Of a stretch of DNA of 64,000 nucleotides, positions 57,395 to 64,000 are shown one piece after another. Each line of letters opens with the position of its first letter. The stretch's first letter is position 1. The stretch comes from Gammaproteobacteria bacterium. GTDB taxonomy: Bacteria > Pseudomonadota > Gammaproteobacteria > Eutrophobiales > Eutrophobiaceae. The notes under the pieces were generated by a model. The model worked only from the letters and a program-made list of their open reading frames with translations. It had not been told where the DNA came from and did no database searches. The position numbers and the translations under genes are program-made. The stretch is from the NCBI GenBank assembly GCA_021773235.1, contig JAJFKL010000025.1:59858-123857 (forward strand), in the 5' to 3' direction.

Positions 57395-59134
57395 TTAGAG
57401 AGGATTTAAGTATTCTATGAATAATTGAAGCTGACGATTACCGCGAAAATCATTTATACCTAATCGATAAGTGGATAAGATTTCCTTGGATCCAGCTGGC
57501 CAATCGTCATCAGTAATATTAAATGCTATGGCATCCAGAACTTTATTATCAGTCTGAAGTTTGAGTTTAAGATGGTTACCGCCAACGATACGTTTATCCA
57601 AAATCTTGAATTTTCCTTCAAATACAGGCTCTGGAAATGTTTGTCCCCAAGGTCCGGCAGACTGAATTTCAGTTGCTAGTTGTAAAGAATAATCCTCTGT
57701 AGATAATTCACCATCCGTCACACAAACATCCTGTATGTCTTCCAATGAAATATGGTCTTTAATAACCTCGTTAAAACATTCAGAGAATAGTTCGAACTGA
57801 GATTTTCTTATGGTCAATCCCGCAGCCATGGCATGCCCGCCAAAGGTCAGTATTAGATCTGGACTCAGACGTGTGACATCTTCCAGGCAATCGCGAATAT
57901 GCAGACCATTTATAGATCGTGCGGATCCTTTTATAATAGTATCGCCTTCTTCATCATCACTTTCTTTTGCGAACGCGATAACCGGTCGATTGAATGTTTC
58001 TTTTACTTTTGCAGCAAGAATACCAATCACACCCTGATGCCATTCAGGATTAAACAGACAAATCCCCTGTGCAATCTCACCTGATGATTTTTCGAGATAA
58101 TCATCTAACTCAATAGCAGCCTGCTCTTGCATGTCAGCTTGTATCAATCGCCTTTCTTTATTCAACTTATCAAGTTGCTCAGCCATTTCTTTTGCTGCAT
58201 GAGTATCATCTGTTAATAAACATTCAATACCTAAAGACATATCGGTTAATCGGCCAGCTGCATTTAACCTTGGTGCTATAGAGAAACCTAAATCGCTTGC
58301 AGAAAGTGTAGGTAATGCTCTGCCTGCTAAATTTAATATCGCCGTTATACCTGCGATAGACTTATTCTGTTTTATCAGCTTCAACCCATGAGCAACCATA
58401 ATCCGATTATTTTTATCTAGCGGTACAACATCAGCAACAGTTCCTAACGCTACAATATCAAGTAATTGTGCAAGATTAGGTATCGCTAAATTAGCGTCAT
58501 CAAACCAAGCTTGCTCTCTTAATCTAGCGCGTAACGCTAGCAAAATATAAAACACGACACCAACACCTGCGAGGTTCTTGCTTGGAAATTTATCTCCGGC
58601 AAGCTGAGGGTTTACAATTGCATCAGCATCGGGCAATTTATCGCCCGGCAAATGATGATCGGTAATTAATACCTTTACCCCATTCTCTCTTGCGCGTTTA
58701 ACCCCTTCAATACTTGAAATTCCATTATCAACAGTAATCAATAAATCAGGATCATAATCCAAAGCAACGTCGACGATTTCTGGTGTTAGCCCATAACCAT
58801 ACTCAAATCGGTTTGGCACAACATAAACAATGTCTTCACCGCCCATCAGTGTTAATCCACGAATAGCCAAGGCACAGCTAGTTGCGCCATCTGCATCAAA
58901 GTCAGCTACGATTAATATTCGCGATTTTTTTGCAATTGCTTCATGCAGTAATGATACCGCTTCATCAATCCCTGTTAATGTGTCGTAAGGTAAAAGGCAG
59001 GCAAGTGAATAATCCAGGTCATCACTGGATTTTATATTTCGGGCGGCGTAAACCCGTTTGAGTACAGGATGTATCGCATCCGACAGCGTTACATCATTAA
59101 GAATCTCGCGTTGAATTATTTTTTTATTATTCAC
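57395..59134 (-). CDS. recJ: Single-stranded-DNA-specific exonuclease RecJ
   Basis: The 579-residue 5'-3' exonuclease acts in recombination and mismatch repair. DHH motifs are visible as IADFDADGATSCALA near 78, LITVDNGISS near 132 and ITDHHLPGDKLPDADAIVNP near 155. The DHHA1 glycine-rich motif is LTFGGHAMAAGLTI near 430, and an OB-fold C-terminus follows. The start is a GTG at 59134, seven bases after the RpfE-like gene, so translation may be coupled. It is the last gene of the alaC-hom-thrC-rpfE-recJ string. Confidence 0.96.
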   Translation of the reverse strand: MNNKKIIQREILNDVTLSDAIHPVLKRVYAARNIKSSDDLDYSLACLLPYDTLTGIDEAVSLLHEAIAKKSRILIVADFDADGATSCALAIRGLTLMGGEDIVYVVPNRFEYGYGLTPEIVDVALDYDPDLLITVDNGISSIEGVKRARENGVKVLITDHHLPGDKLPDADAIVNPQLAGDKFPSKNLAGVGVVFYILLALRARLREQAWFDDANLAIPNLAQLLDIVALGTVADVVPLDKNNRIMVAHGLKLIKQNKSIAGITAILNLAGRALPTLSASDLGFSIAPRLNAAGRLTDMSLGIECLLTDDTHAAKEMAEQLDKLNKERRLIQADMQEQAAIELDDYLEKSSGEIAQGICLFNPEWHQGVIGILAAKVKETFNRPVIAFAKESDDEEGDTIIKGSARSINGLHIRDCLEDVTRLSPDLILTFGGHAMAAGLTIRKSQFELFSECFNEVIKDHISLEDIQDVCVTDGELSTEDYSLQLATEIQSAGPWGQTFPEPVFEGKFKILDKRIVGGNHLKLKLQTDNKVLDAIAFNITDDDWPAGSKEILSTYRLGINDFRGNRQLQLFIEYLNPL

Positions 59135-59141
59135 GTGACTA

Positions 59142-60161
59142 TCAATTTTTGAATGCGTATACGTCTTTTTTCTTTTTCCAAAGCTTGTACCGAGAACTTT
59201 TATCTAAAGTAATAACGTTTATATCTGTTCTAATATGTAACTGATCAATATCTCTATGTTTCAATGCAGACATTAAAGGAGAAAACCAATTTGCTTCATA
59301 GTCCATCAATGCTTCAAGCCAGCCTTCAAGATCGTGGTAATGACTAAATTTTTGAAATGAATTTATAACGACTAAACCGTTGTAACTTGTATCCGTATTT
59401 TTAATATCGCTATAATTATCAGGTAAATCAGTAAACGGCGTTGCCGCTATCATAGAGAGTCCTTTTGCTAACATCTCATCACTAACAATAAAGGACCATT
59501 GTCTATCTATGATCTTGGGTAACTCGCCACAACCCCAAAACCACAGGCTGTTTATCGGCAACATCTTTTCTTGTTCGCGTTTCTTATTGACATCAGAATC
59601 ATGCAGAGTCATTTGTATATCATTCATTAACTGAATCAGGTTAATACGGTCATCACCACTAGGCATAAAAGGAAGAATGTCTCGGCCCACGATCGAATCT
59701 ACCGGTGTTGTTCTTATATTAAGGTCATCTTTTAATCTTAAATACCATCGATACGGAGTAGGAACTTCAAGCTCAAATTCATATGGCTTTAATATGGTAT
59801 TAATATCAGCAGCAAGTGCCAGAGCATCATGCTGGCTAATAGTGAATTGATTATTATCGATTAGAATTAAACCATCGCGATCAGCTCTGACATGAACCGG
59901 ATCTGCTCGCAACCAAATACCTTCCGGATGTTGGTTGTCATCACTTAAACGCGATATTGCAGCAATAGGGAAATCATTTTCATCTTTCGCAGTTAAACCG
60001 AATAACTCACAGAGACCATAGCTAGCGGAAGATGATTTTAAGGTTTGATGATTTCCTTTCGAAAGCATCCAGTTTAATGAAGGTAAACTCGGCAAATCAT
60101 CCGGGTGAATTGCAATGTCAGGTCCAAATAAACCTGGTATATAGACAGTCAAGCTACGCAT
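59142..60161 (-). CDS. RpfE-like uncharacterised protein
   Basis: The 339-residue soluble protein belongs to an uncharacterised group (COG4255; RpfE of Xanthomonas) that is often next to recJ. It starts with a phosphoglycerate-mutase-like strand (MRSLTVYIPGLFGP), and the segments RADPVHVRADRDGLIL near 87-102 and PINSLWFWGCGELP near 203-216 are typical. The alkaline-phosphatase-fold relationship suggests a hydrolase ancestor, but the metal-binding Asp/His set is not recognisable. It lies 69 bp after thrC and 7 bp before recJ. Function unknown. Confidence 0.75.
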   Translation of the reverse strand: MRSLTVYIPGLFGPDIAIHPDDLPSLPSLNWMLSKGNHQTLKSSSASYGLCELFGLTAKDENDFPIAAISRLSDDNQHPEGIWLRADPVHVRADRDGLILIDNNQFTISQHDALALAADINTILKPYEFELEVPTPYRWYLRLKDDLNIRTTPVDSIVGRDILPFMPSGDDRINLIQLMNDIQMTLHDSDVNKKREQEKMLPINSLWFWGCGELPKIIDRQWSFIVSDEMLAKGLSMIAATPFTDLPDNYSDIKNTDTSYNGLVVINSFQKFSHYHDLEGWLEALMDYEANWFSPLMSALKHRDIDQLHIRTDINVITLDKSSRYKLWKKKKDVYAFKN

Positions 60162-60230
60162 TTATCATCCCGTTTTTTGTGACACGATGATGAACTATTA
60201 ATAAATGAGATGGTTATCCATCTCATTATT

Positions 60231-61376
60231 TTAGTCAGTCATATTTTCGAGAATTGCAGATTTCACCTGATCTAATTTTGCATCAACTGCAATCACAGGC
60301 GCGGTACTTTGTTTTATAGCTGTGTCAGGATCCTTGAGACCATGCCCTGTTAACGTACAAACAACACAACTATTTTCAGGGATTTTACCCGAATTAATAT
60401 CACGCATTGCACCAGCAACTGATGTTGCTGAAGCAGGTTCACAAAAAACACCCTCTTTTTCTGCAAGTAGTTTTTGTGCCGCGAGGATTTCCTCGTCACT
60501 ACACTCATCAAACCAACCACCCGATTCTTCATGTACCTTCCAGGCATAATCCCATGATTGTGGATGACCTATTCTAATTGCGGTTGCTACTGTTTCAGGA
60601 TTATCTACCATTTCACCACGCAGAAAGGGAGCAGAACCGTCGGCTTGATACCCCACCATCTTAGGACGTGTTGAAACTATCGAACCATTTGCATAAGGGC
60701 AAACACCGTTACAGTGAGCGCAAGCAGCAGTAGCTTGTGCACCCTTCTCACAAGCGTATTCACTATAACCTATCCAATGTGCCGTAATATTGCCGGCATT
60801 ACCTACAGGCAAACAGTGAAAATCAGGCGCACGCCCTAACTCTTCAACAATTTCAAACGCAGCCGTTTTTTGGCCTTGCAAACGATACGGGTTGATTGAA
60901 TTAACAATGGTGACTGGTGCTTCATCAGCAACCTCCTTCACTAAGCGCATACCATCATCAAAATTACCCTTTACTTGAAGTATGACTGCCCCTTCCATCA
61001 TTGCTTGCGCCAATTTACCCTGGGCAATTTTCCCATCAGGTATTAATACAAATGCCGTAATACCAGCACGCGCAGCATAGGCTGCAGCTGAAGCTGAAGT
61101 GTTGCCAGTAGAAGCACAAATAATAGCCTTTGCACCATCTTCTACTGCCTTGGTGACGGCCATAGTCATACCGCGATCTTTAAATGAACCTGTAGGATTT
61201 AAACCTTCATATTTAACATAAAGATTAACCTTCTTATCCAGTAGATCAGGAATATTATTTAATTTGATTAAAGGTGTATTACCTTCGCCAAGACTAATAA
61301 TGCGTGTGTCATCACTAACCGGAAGTCGGTCACGATAGTTTTCTATTAATCCGGTATATCGAGTTCGAAAAGTCAT
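60231..61376 (-). CDS. thrC: Threonine synthase with a four-cysteine insert
   Basis: The 381-residue PLP enzyme turns O-phosphohomoserine into threonine. PLP Lys66 sits in [11 protein letters not shown], and the phosphate loop GNAGN is at 192-196. It is of the shorter, ThrC type of many non-enteric bacteria. Between the GNAGN helix and [15 protein letters not shown] (from residue 237), where this type usually has a short turn, there is an insert with Cys209, Cys219, Cys222 and Cys226 ([15 protein letters not shown]). This looks like a zinc or Fe-S site. The gene follows hom by eight bases. Confidence 0.95.
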   Translation of the reverse strand: MTFRTRYTGLIENYRDRLPVSDDTRIISLGEGNTPLIKLNNIPDLLDKKVNLYVKYEGLNPTGSFKDRGMTMAVTKAVEDGAKAIICASTGNTSASAAAYAARAGITAFVLIPDGKIAQGKLAQAMMEGAVILQVKGNFDDGMRLVKEVADEAPVTIVNSINPYRLQGQKTAAFEIVEELGRAPDFHCLPVGNAGNITAHWIGYSEYACEKGAQATAACAHCNGVCPYANGSIVSTRPKMVGYQADGSAPFLRGEMVDNPETVATAIRIGHPQSWDYAWKVHEESGGWFDECSDEEILAAQKLLAEKEGVFCEPASATSVAGAMRDINSGKIPENSCVVCTLTGHGLKDPDTAIKQSTAPVIAVDAKLDQVKSAILENMTD

Positions 61377-61384
61377 CTTTAATA

Positions 61385-62704
61385 TTATCCTAGTGTTTCC
61401 ATACGAATGCGCATTACTTCACCATCTATCGCATCAAGTTGTTCTATCTTGGCAATCGCATCATTCATATTTTTTTCTTTAATACGCTGAGTCAGAAATA
61501 TTATGGGAACAAAGCTAGCATCAGCTGCAGGTTCTTTTTGCAATATCGCTTCAATGCTTATTCCAGAATCACCGAGTATCCGTGTCACCTCAGCCAGGAC
61601 ACCAGGCTTATCTGTAGCATGCATACGCAGATAGTAAGCCGTTTCCGTTTCTTCCATCGGCAGTATATTAATATCAGACAAGGCATCAGGTTGAAATGCT
61701 AAATGAGGAACACGATTTTCAGGGTCCGTTGTTAATGCACGAACGACATCAACCACATCAGCAACCACAGCAGATGCCGTTGGTTCAGAGCCGGCGCCTG
61801 CGCCGTAATATAATGTTGGCCCGACGGCATCGCTCATTACTAATACGGCATTCATAACACCATCAACGTTGGCAATTAAACGACGCTCTGGAATGAGTGT
61901 GGGGTGAACCCGCTGTTCTATTCCATCTGCTGTTTTACGCGTTATGCCAAGGTGTTTAATACGATAGCCTAACTCACCCGCATACAATACATCCTGTTGT
62001 TCTATTTTTCCGATGCCTTCGGTATAAGTCTTGTCGAATTGCAATGGCATACCAAAGGCAATCGACCCCAAAATAGTTAACTTATGTGCGGCATCTATTC
62101 CTTCCACATCAAATGTTGGATCGGCTTCGGCATAACCGAGTGCTTGTGCTTCTTTAAGGACATCATCAAAATCTCTGCTTTTATCACGCATCTCGGTAAG
62201 AATATAATTACCCGTGCCATTGATAATGCCAGCAATCCATTCAATCTGGTTTGCAGCAAGTCCTTCTCGCACAGCCTTGATGATAGGTATTCCGCCTGCA
62301 ACTCCAGCTTCAAAGGCAACCGTAACGCCTTTTGCCTGAGCGGCTGCAAATATTTCGTTTCCGTGCAGTGCAATCAGCGCCTTATTTGCAGTAACAACAT
62401 GTTTACCGTTTTCAATCGCCTTTAATACCAATTCTTTAGCTGGAGAATAACCACCGATCAACTCAATAATAATATCAACATCGGGATCCTCAACAACAAC
62501 AAAAGCATCATCAGAGATTTTATCAATCTGGTCGATACCCTTTATCAAATCTGGATCGTAATCTTTCGCTGCCGCATGGGTTATACGAATACCACGCCCA
62601 GCGCGTCGTGCAATCTCTTCGGCATTACGTGTAAGCACACTGACAGTGCCACCGCCAACTGTGCCTAAACCAAGTAGTCCTATTTTAACAGGCTCCATAA
62701 TCAC
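61385..62704 (-). CDS. hom: Homoserine dehydrogenase
   Basis: The 439-residue enzyme reduces aspartate semialdehyde to homoserine. It has the NAD(P) motif [13 protein letters not shown], the catalytic domain with [16 protein letters not shown] and [10 protein letters not shown], and a C-terminal ACT domain (about 350-430, [17 protein letters not shown]) that usually gives threonine inhibition. It is a monofunctional type, not fused to aspartokinase. The start is GTG 62704 or ATG 62698; a GAG seven bases before the GTG favours the first slightly. It lies between alaC (28 bp) and thrC (8 bp). Confidence 0.96.
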   Translation of the reverse strand: MIMEPVKIGLLGLGTVGGGTVSVLTRNAEEIARRAGRGIRITHAAAKDYDPDLIKGIDQIDKISDDAFVVVEDPDVDIIIELIGGYSPAKELVLKAIENGKHVVTANKALIALHGNEIFAAAQAKGVTVAFEAGVAGGIPIIKAVREGLAANQIEWIAGIINGTGNYILTEMRDKSRDFDDVLKEAQALGYAEADPTFDVEGIDAAHKLTILGSIAFGMPLQFDKTYTEGIGKIEQQDVLYAGELGYRIKHLGITRKTADGIEQRVHPTLIPERRLIANVDGVMNAVLVMSDAVGPTLYYGAGAGSEPTASAVVADVVDVVRALTTDPENRVPHLAFQPDALSDINILPMEETETAYYLRMHATDKPGVLAEVTRILGDSGISIEAILQKEPAADASFVPIIFLTQRIKEKNMNDAIAKIEQLDAIDGEVMRIRMETLG

Positions 62705-62732
62705 TATATCTCGCTAATTCTTAAATTGATTG

Positions 62733-63932
62733 TTAACCCACAACGGATTGTGGATCTTCTTCTCTCAGCATCGCTCGTATTGAACGAATTGCTTGACGGG
62801 TTCTATGTTCGTTTTCGATTAATGCGAAACGTACAAACTGATCACCATAACTACCAAAACCTATTCCTGGTGATACCGCCACCTTCGCTTCTATCAATAA
62901 TTTTTTTGAAAACTCTAGTGATCCCATTTCTTTATATTGTTCAGGAATCGGTGCCCAAACAAACATCGTTCCCTTGGGTTTCTCAACTTCCCACCCTGCT
63001 GCGTTCAAGCCATCGCACAAAACATCACGTCGATTGCAATACATATCACGGATCTCGGCGACGCATTGTTGCGATTCTTCCAGTGCGGTGATCGCAGAAA
63101 CCTGTATCGGGGTAAACGTACCGTAATCCAGATAGGATTTAATCCGTGAAAGTGCACCAACCAAAGTGGGGTTGCCCACCATAAAACCAACACGCCAACC
63201 GGGCATATTGTAACTCTTGGACATGGAGAAAAATTCAACGGCAATATCTTTAGCGCCGGGGACTTGCAATATTGATGGTGCGGTATAGCCATCAAATACA
63301 ATATCGGCATATGCTAAATCCTGGATCACCCAAATTTGATGTTCTTTAGCGATTTCAATTATCTTGCTAAAAAATTCCAGATCGACACATTGTGTTGTCG
63401 GATTGCTTGGAAAATTGATGAGCAGTGCTTTTGGCTTTGGCCAGCAATCTCTTATCGATTTCTGCAGTTCTTCAAAGAAATCTATACCCGGGCCAATCGG
63501 TACATGGCGTACATCGGCACCTGCCAGTACGAAACCATAAGGATGAATCGGATAAGCCGGATTTGGAACCAGTACGGCATCACCTCTATCGACAATAGCC
63601 ATCGCCAAATGGGCCAAGCCTTCTTTCGAACCTAGAGTGACTATCGCCTCTGTCTCAGGATCCAGATCAACATCATATCGAGTCTTATACCAATTACAGA
63701 TGGCTCGTCGTAAACGCGGGATCCCGCGCGAGATGGAATAGCCATGGGTGTCATCACGTTGTGATGCCTCAACTAACTTATCAACGATGTGTTTTGGTGT
63801 GGGCTGATCAGGGTTTCCCATACCAAAATCGATAATATCCTCGCCACGATGACGAGCCGCCATCTTCAATTCATTGACGATATTGAAGACGTATGGGGGT
63901 AATCGATTAATCCGTGCAAATTCTTCGTCCAC
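62733..63932 (-). CDS. alaC: Alanine transaminase-type PLP aminotransferase
   Basis: The 399-residue fold-type I aminotransferase matches Ala[14 protein letters not shown] near 34, [14 protein letters not shown] near 98, [11 protein letters not shown] near 168, the PLP Lys in [15 protein letters not shown] near 238 and [12 protein letters not shown] near 365. It should interconvert pyruvate/glutamate with alanine/2-oxoglutarate. It is the first gene of the hom-thrC operon, a conserved order in many gammaproteobacteria. The start is a GTG at 63932; no good ribosome-binding site is visible. A GC-free stretch with TATACGGTATAC-like sequence lies upstream, near the window end. Confidence 0.93.
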   Translation of the reverse strand: MDEEFARINRLPPYVFNIVNELKMAARHRGEDIIDFGMGNPDQPTPKHIVDKLVEASQRDDTHGYSISRGIPRLRRAICNWYKTRYDVDLDPETEAIVTLGSKEGLAHLAMAIVDRGDAVLVPNPAYPIHPYGFVLAGADVRHVPIGPGIDFFEELQKSIRDCWPKPKALLINFPSNPTTQCVDLEFFSKIIEIAKEHQIWVIQDLAYADIVFDGYTAPSILQVPGAKDIAVEFFSMSKSYNMPGWRVGFMVGNPTLVGALSRIKSYLDYGTFTPIQVSAITALEESQQCVAEIRDMYCNRRDVLCDGLNAAGWEVEKPKGTMFVWAPIPEQYKEMGSLEFSKKLLIEAKVAVSPGIGFGSYGDQFVRFALIENEHRTRQAIRSIRAMLREEDPQSVVG

Positions 63933-64000
63933 TTTCTGACCCTAAAGCTATAAAAAAGCCGATGATTATACGGTATACATTAAAAACGTTACAGGGCTGT

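Overview
The window looks like a chromosomal segment of an AT-rich gammaproteobacterium. AceE, PrfB, LysS, RecJ, ArgG and YajD all have gammaproteobacterial form and length, and the presence of phasins, several c-di-GMP enzymes and two chemoreceptors points to a free-living, motile, polyhydroxyalkanoate-making bacterium. I see no rRNA, tRNA, CRISPR array, transposase or phage gene, and I cannot name the genus.

Layout. 1-2.8 kb: a truncated chemoreceptor and two paralogous phasin genes, each behind the same promoter-overlapping palindrome. 2.9-6.4 kb: an Old Yellow Enzyme reductase, a quinone-reductase-like MDR protein with a divergent HxlR regulator, YajD and YqcC. 6.7-8.8 kb: a stand-alone EF-G of the second-copy type. 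9.3-11.9 kb: an acetoacetate decarboxylase-like protein, a CmcJ/NvfI-type oxidoreductase and a MOSC protein. 12-20 kb: TypA, a CHASE2 Ser/Thr kinase, membrane proteins and two peptidases. 20.4-30.9 kb: aceE-aceF, a chemoreceptor on the other strand, a lipoyl-carrying lpd, an esterase and argG. 31-34.8 kb: a membrane GGDEF/degenerate-EAL protein and a CPA1 antiporter. 34.9-42.5 kb: a copper-RiPP locus (hvfA-hvfB-hvfC, with hvfX set apart) interleaved with acetolactate-synthase-like, aldehyde dehydrogenase and FMN glutamate-synthase-like genes. 42.8-47.3 kb: small membrane proteins, an FG-GAP/ASPIC protein and an ECF sigma/anti-sigma pair. 47.3-50 kb: lysS and prfB with its programmed frameshift. 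50-57.3 kb: a signalling block (two REC-GGDEF-EAL proteins, a receiver, a hybrid of PAS domains and histidine kinase, a helical-bundle membrane protein). 57.4-63.9 kb: recJ, an RpfE-like protein, thrC, hom and alaC, read as one operon.

The most unusual content is the hvf locus. Its precursor is a secreted peptide with ten EGKCG motifs in five near-identical tandem units, and it is encoded with an MNIO (DUF692) enzyme and a DUF2063 partner. The second strong signal is regulatory. A pair of 12-bp palindromes (ATTGTCGACAAT, one with a single change) lies exactly 62 bp apart, centre to centre, upstream of both the acetoacetate decarboxylase-like gene and aceE, suggesting one unknown regulator over pyruvate oxidation and a C4 keto-acid branch. 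Other points are a four-cysteine insert in threonine synthase, a CRP-like site at class II distance from a c-di-GMP gene, and twin PhaR-like operators at the phasins.
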